Of a stretch of DNA of 64,000 bases, positions 24,201-34,980 are shown piece after piece. The notes under the pieces are model-generated. The model was not told where the DNA came from, did not search any database, and saw only the letters and a program-made list of their open reading frames with translations. Source of the DNA: Voacanga thouarsii (Eukaryota; Streptophyta; Magnoliopsida; Gentianales; Apocynaceae); the NCBI GenBank assembly GCA_026120185.1, contig JANUWF010000008.1, forward strand, positions 7,685,005-7,749,004, read 5' to 3'. Each line of letters begins with the position of its first letter. Position 1 is the stretch's first letter. The translations under genes were made by a program, and so were the position numbers.

Positions 24201-25470
24201 TGAAGTTCAAAAAGAGTTTGAATGGAGTGATCTTAGGAGTGTTTTGTGCTGTGGCTATGGAGTCCATTTGCTTAAGGTAAGTGTGGGGTTAATGGCGTTT
24301 AGTCCACAGCTGAGCAAGGTTCAATTTTACAGAGGTTGAAGGTGATTTTCGGCCTAGGCTAGAAGGGAGCAAAGCTGGAAAATTCTGGTTTCATGCTTCA
24401 AGAGTTTCGAAGGCTGTGCAGAATTTCTGTGCAGAATTTCTGCACACCTTCAACCCAATTTGCAGCTGACTCCTGAGGGAGTTTGAAGGTCTTTCTAAGG
24501 TGGTTTTCCATCCTTAATGCTGGATAAATATTGAGGAGTTTTGCTGGCTTGAAGATGAATCAAAACAGCTTCATTTACTTGGTTGAAAGCTGCGAAATGC
24601 CCAGAATTTTTTTTCTGGTTTGGTGCTGTTTGTGCAGTCCGAAAATTACACAGATTTTCCAGCCTTCAAGCCACATGAAATGACCATTTTTTTGGCAGAA
24701 AATGAGTGGATTTACTGGCTGTATTTTCGAAGAAATGGCCTGCAAATATTCTGGAAATTTCCAGATTTTCTTTTACTGGAAGATGAACAACATGAAGGTG
24801 AGTTTGAAGGTGCTATCATGGTGATTGATTTTCTCTTGGAAACCCTTCCTATTTCTCCTCCTACTTTCGGCCAACTTCCCAACCTCCAAAGTTGATTTTT
24901 GAAATTCAAGGTGGAGGAGTTATCACAGAATTTTTTTAGAACTTAAAAGAAAGGATTTAATGGTTTTGAATTATAAAGATGTTAGGACAAGCTAGTGGTA
25001 ATAAAAAGGACAAGAATTCATCTAGAATTCTTTTTAGGACATGAGGATAAGATTAGGACATTCTCTTCATATCTCCCCTAAGACAACATTCCTATTTCCA
25101 TGAAATGCAAGAAAACAAAAATTCAAACTTAGTTAAGATAATCATGACAAAAGCTTAAATGATGGGATTTGAACTCATGACCTTAGAAGTTAATTCACCA
25201 AGCTCTAACCACTAAACCACAATAACTCTTGTTGTTTTTTTCTCACCCACATTTTCTTCCTATTTAATCCTCAAGCTTTCTTCCTATTTTGACCTCAAGC
25301 AAAATTACCATTTTACCCTTCCTACTCGATAAACATAACTAAGCATTTTAACCTATAATCCACAACTCTAAAGCACATAGAATCATTTAAAACATATATA
25401 TTCATGCAAAATAATATGATATGCATCCCGACCCCCTTACTCTAGGGTTGGCTTTAGGTGGGGTTTCACA
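21236..25470 (-). mobile_element. Giant Tekay/Del-like solo LTR B (4.24 kb)
   Basis: Runs TGTAACACCCCACTACC...GGGGTTTCACA. It is flanked by a perfect CTAAA duplication at 21231-21235 and 25471-25475, and interrupts the copia L reading frame. It carries the family blocks: terminal GCCGGGGATGT, TATA box (21298-21307), GA tract (about 23560-23576) and tRNA-like block. No internal region. The ORFs inside it (23739-24047, 24620-24895) show no known domain. Confidence 0.85.
25156..25226 (-). other. tRNA-like block with Pol III A/B boxes (LTR B)
   Basis: A box TGGTTTAGTGG (25209-25219, perfect to copy C). B box GAGTTCAAATCC (25165-25176, first positions changed). Span 55 bases, the same as the other copies. 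Confidence 0.45.
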
Positions 25471-26580
25471 CTAAATATATTTAGAACTTTATCTATGTAT
25501 GTAGACTACGAAAGACCTAGCAACCTTTTGGATCTTTCTCTATAGATCCTTATTCCAAGAATATAGGTTACTTCTCCAAGGGCTTTCATGGAGAATTGTT
25601 TGGACAACCAAACTTAAACCGTTTGCAAGACAGGTATCTCATATCCTATTAGCAATATGTCATCTACATAAAGCAATAAGAAAACGATTGCGCTCCCACT
25701 GACCTTCTTGTATACACAAGGCTCATCCATGTTTTGAATGAAACCAAACTCTTTGATTGTTTCATCAAAATGGTTGTTCCAACTCCTAGAAGCTTACTTA
25801 AGTCCACAAATAGACCTTTGCAGCTTACACACCTTTATGCTATCATTGGATGTGAAACCCTCAGGTTTTGTCATATACACATCCTCAGTCAGATTTTCAT
25901 TTAGGAAAGTTGCTTTCACATCCATTTGTTAAATCTCATAATCATAATGAGCAGCAATGGCTAGGAGTATCCTGATGAATTTTAGCATGGCTACTGGCGA
26001 GAAGGTTTCATCATGTTAATACCATGTTGTCGACGATAACCCTTCACCACTAGTCATGCTTTATAGATAACTACGTTACCATCCATGTCCATTTTCTTCT
26101 GAAAACCCATTTGCACCCAATAGGTTTAATTCCTTTGGGTGAATCAACCAAAGTCCATACTTGTTTGTCGTACATGGAATCTATCTTTGACTTCATGGCC
26201 TCAAGCCATTTGCCAAATTCTGAACTGTTTATAACATCTTTGTAGGTAGTAGGCACATTTTCATCTATAAGCAATACGTCATTGAACTTCACTAAGTTCA
26301 ATTTTACTCCCACTGTCCTCTTTGAGCATGTGCTCTTTCTCTTAGAAGACGACATGCTTTGAAACAAACACTTTGTTTTCAAAGGGTAGGTAGAAGTAAT
26401 ATCCGAAAGATTCTTTCGGATATCCCACAAATAAACACTTGTTAGACTTACTATCAAGTTTGTCTGACTGTGGCCTTTTGACAAAGGCAGGACAGCCCCA
26501 TACTCGCAAGTGAGATAACTTTAGTTTCTAACCAAAGAATATCTCAAATGGGATAGAATCAACCAATTTTGTCGGAACTT
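25471..26580 (-). pseudogene. Copia element L: reverse transcriptase and integrase tail
   Basis: Minus-strand readings 26484-26071 give FNDVLLIDENVPTTYKDVIN, then KWLEAMKSKIDSMYDKQVWT and GIKPIGCKWVFRRK, the opening of the copia RT domain. Upstream of it lies the integrase C-terminal tail (RVWGCPAFVKRPQSD, CLFVGYPKES). Further left (25930-25480), frameshifted pieces give the later RT segments. Frameshifts and stops break the frame several times. LTR B sits at the left end of this block. Confidence 0.8.
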
Positions 26581-27112
26581 TATTTAGTATATAATCATAA
26601 GTCTCAAGTGCATACCCCCAAAATGATTTTGGAAGGTCTACAGAAGCCATCATGGTCCGTACTATGTCTAGAAGGGTTCGATTCCTTCTCTTAGATACAC
26701 CATTATGTTGAGGTGTATATGGTGGAGTTCATTGAGATAATATCCCATTATCTCTAAGATAACTCAGAAACTCTTGACTCAAGTATTCTCCTTCTCGATC
26801 AGATCTTAGAGTCTTAATACTTTTACCAAATTGTTTCTCTATTTCATTCTTGAAGTTTTTGAACTTATTAAAGGCCTCAGATTTGTATTCATTAAATACA
26901 AATACCCGTATCATGAGAAATTATCGATAAAGGTTATGAAATAGTTATAACCTCCTCTTGCCTGTATTGACATTAGGCCACATACATCAGTATCTATGAG
27001 TTCTAATAACTCCTTGGCCCATTCTCCTTTTCCTGAAAAAGGAGTTTTAGCCATTTTACCTAGTAAACAAGACTCCCATGTGCCATATGATTCATAATCA
27101 AATGACCCTAAG
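26581..27112 (-). pseudogene. Copia element L: integrase core, catalytic Glu changed to Lys
   Basis: Minus-strand readings: ELIDTDVCGLMSIQARGGYN (first catalytic Asp region), FITFIDNFS, FGKSIKTLRSDREGEYLS (second Asp), and TPQHNGVSKRRNRT. In copia integrases the last motif reads NGVSERRNRT; the Glu of the D-D-E triad is Lys here (AAG, positions 26690-26692). A stop lies just before TPPYTP. LTR C is inserted at 27113 with target site CTAAG, upstream of this block in the polyprotein order. Confidence 0.8.
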
Positions 27113-27358
27113 TGTGAAACCCCAGTCAAAACCAACCTTAGAGTATGGGGGTTGGGATGCATATAATATTTTATTGCATGTTTAAATATATTTTTATATG
27201 ATTTTATATTCTTTGGATTTGTGTGTTATAGTCTCGAGGGCTTAATTATGTTCATTGAGTAAGAAGGGCAAAATGGTAATTTTTGCTTGAGGTGAAAATA
27301 GGGAGATAGCTTGAGGATTAAATGGGAAAAATATTTTAGAGAGAAAATAAGAACAAAA

Positions 27359-27429
27359 GTTGTTGTGGTTTAGTGGTTAGAGCTTTAGAATTAATTCTTG
27401 AGGTCTTGGGTTCAAATTCCATCATTGGA
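27359..27429 (+). other. tRNA-like block with Pol III A/B boxes (LTR C)
   Basis: A box TGGTTTAGTGG (27366-27376) and B box GGTTCAAATTCC (27409-27420), 55 bases in all. Folding by eye: D-stem GTTT/GAGC, T-arm TTGGG-TTCAAAT-TCCAT, and an acceptor stem mostly of G-T, T-A and G-C pairs; the anticodon stem is poor. Predicted A/B spacing is in the range used by Pol III. Lies about 250 bases inside the LTR. Confidence 0.5.
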
Positions 27430-29055
27430 GCGTTAGCATGATTAAATTTTATTTTGTTAGGGAAGGTTAGATTTTCGTCCTTGAGTGCTCTAGAGAAGGG
27501 TAAAGGTGATGTCCTAGGGGAGACATGATAGGAGTACCCTAATCCTACTCTTGTACCCTACAAAAATTCCTAAGGGAATTCATATCCTTCTTGATCCTTA
27601 GTTTTTCTTACTTCTCAATTTCTTAAGTTATTCAACTTATTCAAGCCAATTTCATTCAAGAAATTTCAGTAAAGTGCTGTGGCTTTGAAGGTTCAAAATG
27701 TCTAAGTGAAAGACATCTTATGGACCGAAAATGTGGAAGATATGGGGAAGGTTCCAAGAGAATTAATCCCCCTAGTGAACCTTCAAAACTTCACTCTAGC
27801 TATGTTCATTTTCCTTCATGTAGTGATCTGAAAAATTTCCAGCTTCTTGTGCCTTCAAGGTGTCAAAATTTTCAGCCATCATTCCCTCCCAAATGTTGCC
27901 AGAAAATGGCCCATTTGACCAGCTTGAAATCTGAAATTTTCTGGCCAAATTCGGACTGCACAAATGCTATGCAAAACAAGAAAATTTTCTGGGCAAAATC
28001 GCGGCATATATAAGCTTAAACCAAGCTATTTTCTTCTAGTTTTCTTCTAGATCCTTAGCCATGTTTTTCCTCCATGAAGAAGGCTGGAAACTAGCCTTGA
28101 AAGACCTCTGAATGCCCCTTCAAACTCTCTGCAAGTTGACTGAAAAATGGCAGCAAAAGCTGCCCAGAAAAATTCTAGCAAATAGCGAAACCTGTACAAG
28201 ATTCTTTCCAGCTTTGTTCCTTCTACAGCCCTGGCCGAAACTTCACCATTTTTCTGCACAAACCTCTCTTAAACAACCATGAACTGAACTCCATTTTCTT
28301 CCCCAACCTTCTGCATGAAAGCCAGTCATGGTTGCCCTAAAATATCTCCAACAAATTACTCCAATCATGCCTTGATTGGAGACCAAAATTCCAGCAAACT
28401 TAATTTAGTAAACTTCTATAAAATGTCCCTTAAACAACCAGACCTTCCCTTCACCATTATACTCCCTCTTTTCGGCCACCATTAACCTTCTTCAACCAGC
28501 TTTCATCCAGCAAAATCACTAAACATCAGTCGGCCATAGCAGCTTCCAAAAAGCTCTTCATTGATCAAAGATATTCTTGCTATATTTTGTTTCCAAATTT
28601 GATTCCCAAAAATATTCTTTTAGGATTTCAACAACCATCCTTTCATTTTCCTTTCAAACCAGAAAAATCATCTACCTAAACTACACAAATAATTCGGCCA
28701 CTGCAAACATACAGAAGTTCGATAGCCTCAAATCCAAAATCCCTCCATTCTCTTCAACCTTCAAGCACACATAGAACACCAAGAACATCTACTTGCTTCT
28801 CTCGCCTAATACCTCTCCAAACCACTTCAATCTCCTTCAAAAAAATTCCAGATTTCATCTACTCACTACCGTGAGTCCATCCATACCATTTTTAACATCA
28901 AACTCCAAAATCTAACTCTCTCATTGGGATAAAAAATCAGTATTTTTGTGAAGGCTCAAGAACACCTTCAAGGTAAGTTTGTGCAATCAACTTCATCTTC
29001 TCTAATCTCCAATCTCTAATGAATATATATGTGTATAAGCATGCCAATGGATGCT

Positions 29056-29098
29056 CTTCTTCTCTTCTCTCTCTCAATCTCTCTCTCTCTCTCTCTTG
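29056..29098. repeat. (CT)n tract in LTR C
   Basis: Interrupted CT run. The equivalent GA runs are at 14881-14930, 23560-23576 and 43145-43200 in the minus-oriented copies A, B and D, all at the same place in the LTR. Confidence 0.8.
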
Positions 29099-29103
29099 GC
29101 CTA

Positions 29104-29256
29104 ATGAATTCTTCACAAATGGCCATACTTTCTTCATCTCTCTTGGACGAATCTAGTCATCTACGAGTTGAGATCCATTCGAAACTCCTTCAAGATACTC
29201 ATCAATCAAGTAAGCCTTTTCAACCCTCCTTTTTAATTCTAGATTCATGTCTCTAG
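29104..29256 (+). other. Short sense ORF inside LTR C
   Basis: ATG at 29104, directly after the CT tract. It reads MNSSQMAILSSSLLDES, then HLRVEIHSKLLQDTHQSS. Similar peptides lie in LTR A and D at the same spot. Codons then run into GTAAG (29210-29214, CAATCAAGTAAGCC), a possible 5' splice site also present in D (CCAAGTAAGTCC). No known domain. Confidence 0.35.
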
Positions 29257-31604
29257 GATGATATTGGTAGGAGATGGATTATGAATAGGATTTGAGCATG
29301 TATTGTTTTGATGAGTTGAGATTGAAGCATGAATAAATGTGTGTATATGATGGAGATGGGATTTATGCATGAGTTGGTTATCTTGGTTGATTGTATGGTG
29401 TTTTTAGGGTTTAATGCATGTCTCCATGTCATAAGTAGTATTTGTGATCAAGTATGTTAGAGATTATGTCACTTATGGTGAATAGGATTTATATTTATGT
29501 ATGATTGTTAAAGCCATGATTATGTTTATGCTAGTATAGGTTGGATCATGCCTTGGTAAATTTAGATCTATGCTTTTATTCATGATTTTGGATGAGTTGA
29601 TGAATTGAAGTGGAGTATATGTTTATGATTGTAGTTAGCAATAGAAATATGATTATGATCTAGTTGTTCCTAAGCTAATTTTATTTTATCAATAAATTAT
29701 TTAATATTATAATTTTTGCTAGTATGGTAGACTTGGATTATTATATATAATAAGGATATTTTAGTCAAATAAATGATGGCTTTTATTTCAAGAAATAAAA
29801 TATATAGATATTATATATAATAATAATATCAAATAAAGCCTTTTATATAAAAAATCATAATAAGTAAAATATTAATTTTGTAAGTCTTATATTCATAAAT
29901 ATTATTAACTTTCAATTATTATCTTTTAATCAAAACCTATTAAAATTTATTTAGTATCTTTCAATCAAGACCCATTAAAATTTATTTTCAACTAATTTTA
30001 CTTATCAATTATATAAAAAATCATAATAAGTAAAATATTAATTTTGTAAGTCTTATATTCATAAATATTATTAACTTTCAATTATTATCTTTTAATCAAA
30101 ACCTATTAAAATTTATTTAGTATCTTTCAATCAAGACCCATTAAAATTTATTTTCAACTAATTTTAGTTATCAATTATTTTCAAACAATTAATTATTAAT
30201 AAATCATTATTTTACTTAATACCACCTAGGACTCTTCATCAAATAAACTCTAAATTATTCTTAGCAAGATTTAAACCTTCAACTTATTAGTACCTATTTC
30301 CCGAAACAATAATTATGTTAAATATTAAATTAGACTTAGCTTAAAAACCTTTTTATTTATTATTTGGCCTTAAATCTTGGGACACTAGGATCATGGTAGT
30401 AGTGAGTTGAGCTAGCTTTATTTGTGAAAGTGGATTTTAGTTTGAGATTAATTATGGCTTGTATTTACCCCAGGCAAGGTTAGATCAGCTGTTGAAGACC
30501 TTTATTTTATCTCAAGCTAAGGATCAAGTAAGTTCCTGCATAAAACTTGTTTGATGCTGAATGTTTATTATGGCAAGTCAAATGTAGAGTGCATGGACAC
30601 TCATTTTTGTAAAGGTAATTGAGGATTGTCTCCTGTCTTATTTCTGTCAAACAAATTATTTGAAAATCAATAAGCAGATTTACTCAAACTCAAAACTCTT
30701 TCTAAAACTGATTTTAACAAAAACTTTGGAAACCCTTAATTGCCATTTTCAAGTGGAACTATGTTTTGTTCCTTTTTTCCCGAAGTGGGGTAAGTTACGT
30801 TGAGCACTCAATAAGGGTGGACTGCTAGGACTAGTCTTTGAAGGGTTAGGGTGAGTCTCTCAGCAAGTGGCTACCTCTGAGGGGTAAGTCCTCCCTGGAT
30901 AGGATGTCAGTCCAGTAGGTCGTGCCGGTCCGAGTTAGCAATTTTTTTTTTCAATTAAGTGACTGTGTGTTGCCGGAATGGACAACCGGTTGTTGTTTGG
31001 GTATAGAGAAGAAGGAATATCTTTCTCGATAGGCCGATCACCTACCTTTTGTCAGTCTGCACAAAGTGTCGACATTCTGACTGGTTATAGGGCCCAACGT
31101 GTGGTAACCCATGATCATTTCTTTTGAGTGGTTGATTTTATTGATTATGTATGGTTGGAAAAACCAAAACACCACTCTTGATTTTGACTAATGTTTATTG
31201 CTTGTCAGTATTTCTCTTATAAAGATTTATACTTTGCATTCACAAACTATTTTCACTGGACACTCAAAGCACACACAGACTTACTGAGATTTTTTTCTCA
31301 TCACCCTTTTTACCATGATTTCAGGTCGATCCTGCTATGGGGATGAGTAGCTAGTTGTAGCCTGCCTTGGGAGATTTTTCTAATGTTTAATTTGTGTAAT
31401 GCTTTGGGAAGTTGAGAGTGGATAATTTTATTATGGATTTGATTTTGGAATTCTTGGATTCATTCTTGGGTTGTAATAAACTTTAAGTTAAAGTATTATT
31501 TCTATTCCGCTATTTTGATTGTGTGATCTAGTGATAAAGACCCCTTGTCCTTTGGATAGGGCGACATCCCCGGCCCTGGCGGGCCTAGGTAGTGGGGTGT
31601 TATA

Positions 31605-32080
31605 CTAAGTCACCAAGCTTGTGTAACTTAGAAACACGATTTTCGTTTACATGGCCCAAATGACAATGCCATAAGTAAGAGGTGTTAGAGTTATCTATTT
31701 TAGGTTTTTTATTATTTATATTGAGACTGGATTATCCAAGTCTAAAACATATAAACCATTCACCAGAGTTGCTGAACCATAATGAATATCATTTAATGAA
31801 AAAGAACAACATTTATTCTTAAATATCAAATGAAATTCATTTAAGTCTAAACACGCAACTAAGATAATGTTTTTCATTAAAACTGATACATAATAACAAT
31901 TTTGTAATTCTAGAACTAATCCCGAAGGCAGGTTCAACTCGTTTGTCCCCACAATAAGTGCAGCAACCTTTGCCCCATTTGCAGTACGTAGGTCAACGTC
32001 GCCTTGCTCTAGCTTTCTACTACACTTTAGTCCCTGCAAGTTATTGCACAAATGAGATCCACATCCGGTGTCTAATACCC
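31605..32080 (-). pseudogene. Copia element L: protease and GAG-pre-integrase
   Basis: Minus strand. The frame VLDTGCGSHLCNNLQGL (active-site DTG at about 32064-32072) is the copia aspartic protease start. It continues DLRTANGAKVAAL, then LVLELQNCYYVSVLMKNI and FSLNDIHYGSATLVNGLYVLD, leading toward the GAG-pre-integrase domain. The frame is cut by LTR C at 31604/31605. The DTG triplet is intact, but a stop lies just upstream in another frame. Confidence 0.8.
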
Positions 32081-32959
32081 ATACTCATTTCTAAAGGCAG
32101 TATTTATCTTAATCATAAACATACTCGGAGTAGAAGTAGAAGTGCTTACAAGCTTCTCCTTCTGCTTCTTACCCTTAACGGTCTCCAAGTAGGCTTTACA
32201 GTTGCGCCTCTAGCGGCCCATCTTGCCATAATGATAGCATGGGCCCTAGGTGGCAGCGTTCTTCTTCTTCACACTATATTTGGGCTTCATAGGAGCCTTC
32301 TTCTTCTTCTGAACTTTCTTCTTAGAAAAAGAAGATTCTACTATTAAAATTGCATTGGAATTCTTCTTCATGGAGGACTCTACAGTTTTGAGAAGATTGA
32401 TCAACTCAGGAATGGTGGACTCAATCGTGTTCATCTAATAGTTAATCACAAATTATGAGAAACTATTAGGCAAAGATTGCAGAATTAAGTCAATACTTAA
32501 GTCATGGTCCATTGCGAACCTGAGTGATCCAAACTTTTCTATCAAGCCCAGCATCTTCAGCCCATGAGTGGCCACAGAAGAACTCTCTGCCATTTTGCAA
32601 TGGAATAGTTGTTTCGAAATCTCGTATCTCTCAATTTTGGCTTAGGCGTCAAACAGCTCTTGAAGATATGGTATAATCGATTGAGCATCCATATGCTCAT
32701 GCTGTTTTTACAACTCGGGAGTCATGGGTGCCAGCATAATATATGATGTTGTATCAGTATCCTTCTTATGCCTTTTGTGGACAGCATGCTCATCAGCATG
32801 AGCATCTTGAGCTGGTGGTGGCGGAATAGGAACATCTAGCACGTAGAGCAAGTTTTCCAATTTGAGAATGATTCTCAAATTTCTATACCAGTCGAGGTAG
32901 TTTGATTCATTTAACTTGTTGGTTTCCAAGATGCTACGTAGGTTTAGGTTTGTTGACAT
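32081..32959 (-). pseudogene. Copia element L: gag
   Basis: Minus strand, start ATG at 32959: MSTNLNLRSILETNKLNESN, then WYRNLRIILKLENLLYVLD, the standard N-terminus of a plant copia gag of this type. A stop after APMTPEL (32708) breaks the frame. Further gag follows (MAESSSVATHGLKMLG, MDHDLSIDLILQSLP, NTIESTIPELINLLKTVESS) and a Lys-rich linker. The single zinc knuckle (about 32195-32240) reads CYHYGKMGR-x-RRNC: the second Cys and the His are both replaced, so it should not bind zinc. Confidence 0.8.
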
Positions 32960-34220
32960 GATGCAAGTGTCCTAGATGTAAAGACAGAGAGGATTAGCTA
33001 CTATATATGCACATGAAATACCAATAATTAGGACTTTAATTAAACGCATTTTTACTCTACTATTTTACTTAAACCAATAGGACCCACTACTGATTCAAGA
33101 AAGCCCGTTGGAAGCTTTCCTATTGGACCGGTATCCAAATTCCTCAAGAATAACCTTAGGTTTGCCCAACAAGTAACCCTTGAGTTCATTTGTAGGTATC
33201 CAATACCAATTGCATTGTATGTAACTACCGGATCATTGGGTGATTAACAGCTTTTCATCTTAAAGCCTTTTGGGCTACCCTAACATTTCCTCTAAATTTC
33301 TTTATTCTTGAGTTTGCCCAACCGAGATAAAGAATTTAGTTAAACCCAACTCATTAATCAGGAATTTAATTCCAAAGGAATTTAATTCCATAGCTTGAAC
33401 ATGACCGATGTTGAGTAGGCTTGGGTTTGCCTAACAACCTAGTCTCGAAAGATGACTCTCATTCTTACTATATTAACAGAAGGAATTAGGTTTAATATTA
33501 ATTGAAGGAATGGTTCTTTTTAGTGATTTCAATAAATGACATGCATAAAAATCAATAAATCACACAATTGATAATCATTGTAATAAAGCGATTACATGGT
33601 ATGGCTATGGACTTTACCCTAAATTAATTTCTTTGAGCCATAAAAGAAATTAATATAGTTCACTCTATGTGTTCATGCATGATTTAAGTAGAATGTCTTA
33701 CATTCCCACCTTGTTTTGGTTGCCATCTGCAAAATAGAATAATTCTACTCCTATCTAACCTATGTAAATTAATTACATAATTTCCTAAAGTAAGAAAACC
33801 TCGAGTTACATTCGAGGGGAGTTAGATGAGAAGAGAATTATACAAGAATTCAAGAGAATTATACAAGAATTCCAGAGAAGGCAGGACACGCAGGCCCTAT
33901 TTAATAAAAAAAAATTAAAACTGTAAAATGCATGAATGGATATAATTGGTTTTAGTCCATAACCATCCACCATGCCATTAATTATGGTTAAACAAAATAA
34001 ACATATAATTTTTATTATTCCAAAATCACTATTTTAAAAAAATAAAACAAATTCTAAAATTAACATTTTAGAAAAGTACATTAAGTTTAAAATTTCAAAA
34101 TTATTATTTTGATATATAAAATTGTTTGCCTCAAAACTAATTTTGAGAAAATGCTTTTGGGTCCTGTCTCTCATCAAATGAGATTTTTCCCTTTCAAAAT
34201 TATATTTCAGAATTATTTTT
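32960..34220. other. Non-coding retroelement-derived sequence between copia elements L and M
   Basis: No credible ORF on either strand. Directly upstream (minus sense) of the L gag start, so at least the first few hundred bases are probably its 5' leader, perhaps with LTR. I could not find a tRNA-Met primer site or a TG...CA LTR edge. 33890-34220 is AT-rich with runs of A, and should be the 3' side of element M. The boundary between the two elements was not found. Confidence 0.4.
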
Positions 34221-34583
34221 TTAATTGCTGGAACGTCGCGAAACAGAGCAGAACCGGCGCCTATTAGAAGCCCGAGGCGGCATCTGCAAAATATTGGAGA
34301 AATTCAAGAAAGACGATGGATTTACTTGATACCTAATAATCACAGTTCTATTTTTTGAGACCAAATCATTATAATCGGACTCACTTTTTGGCTCTAAAAA
34401 ATGAAGTATCTGAGTCTCAGAACTCTCTTGTTCTGGTGATGATTTTGAGGAGTCATAGTGGGAAGCCGAGAAATCTGGTGCTATTTCTTTTCCTTCGTTT
34501 GTTGCTGAAGACTTCTTCTTTATCTTTGGAGAAAATTTTCGGACCTTCTTTGGTTTCAGTGTGATTGATTTTGTTTTTGCCAT
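34221..34583 (-). CDS. ORF downstream of SIRE-like pol (possible extra 3' ORF fragment)
   Basis: 120 codons from ATG at 34583: MAKTKSITLKPKKVRKFSPK, then a Ser/Glu-rich middle (SSKSSPEQESSETQI) and a basic end (PPRASNRRRFCSVSRRSSN). No recognisable domain, signal peptide or membrane segment. SIRE-lineage copia elements often carry an additional ORF between pol and the 3' LTR, sometimes called envelope-like. The position about 400 bases after the RNase H stop fits this, but sequence alone does not prove it. Its last part contains the GC-rich ACCGGCGCC/GGCGGC module (34252-34285), so the C-terminus may be non-native. Could be a chance ORF. Confidence 0.35.
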   Translation of the reverse strand: MAKTKSITLKPKKVRKFSPKIKKKSSATNEGKEIAPDFSASHYDSSKSSPEQESSETQILHFLEPKSESDYNDLVSKNRTVIIRYQVNPSSFLNFSNILQMPPRASNRRRFCSVSRRSSN

Positions 34584-34980
34584 TTTATTTGAGAAGATGA
34601 GGGCTTTAACACTCGGTTGTTCAAAAAGAAAGAACTCAGAGGATTTTAAGGAAAACGGAGTGAGGAATTGTCAGTTCTAGAGTTTGGAAGAGAGAAAGAA
34701 AAGAAAGTCTTTTGTGAGTACCTAGAAAGCTGCGTAGAAGTACACTTAAGTACATTGAAAGAGCCACTTTAATTAGAGATTTCAAAAAGCCATCTTGAGA
34801 AAGGTGCAAACATTTTGAAATTCAAACATGAAAATATGGTAGTTATTTTAAAAGAAATACAAAGAATCAAAGATGATTTTGGATTCAGGCCCGATTCGAA
34901 ATATTCATCCAAAACAAAACTTCTTCAGGGGTGGGTTTTGGACTCAGACACTACGTCCAAAATCTTTGTCTTCAATTATT
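34584..34980. other. Spacer between SIRE-like pol and the 3' ORF
   Basis: No supported gene. Purine-rich on the plus strand (AAGAGAGAAAGAAAAGAAAG near 34688). Lies between the RNase H stop and the ATG of the downstream ORF. Confidence 0.4.

Larger units (their letters stand above)
27113..31604 (+). mobile_element. Giant Tekay/Del-like solo LTR C (4.49 kb)
   Basis: Starts TGTGAAACCCCAG and ends GGGGTGTTATA at 31604 (terminal CA decayed to TA). It is flanked by a perfect CTAAG duplication at 27108-27112 and 31605-31609. It interrupts copia element L. Orientation is plus relative to the copy with a polypurine tract. It contains the tRNA-like block near its 5' end, a CT tract (29056-29098), a conserved short ORF and a degenerate TATA region (GATAAAGACCC, about 31533). 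No internal region: solo LTR. Confidence 0.85.

Noticed and set aside
23739..24895. Two ORFs of about 91-102 codons inside giant LTR B
   Set aside because: Not conserved as open frames in copies A, C or D, and without recognisable motifs.
27359..27429. A functional tRNA gene
   Set aside because: A and B boxes are good but acceptor and anticodon stems are poor and no clear anticodon loop forms. Kept only as a tRNA-like block.
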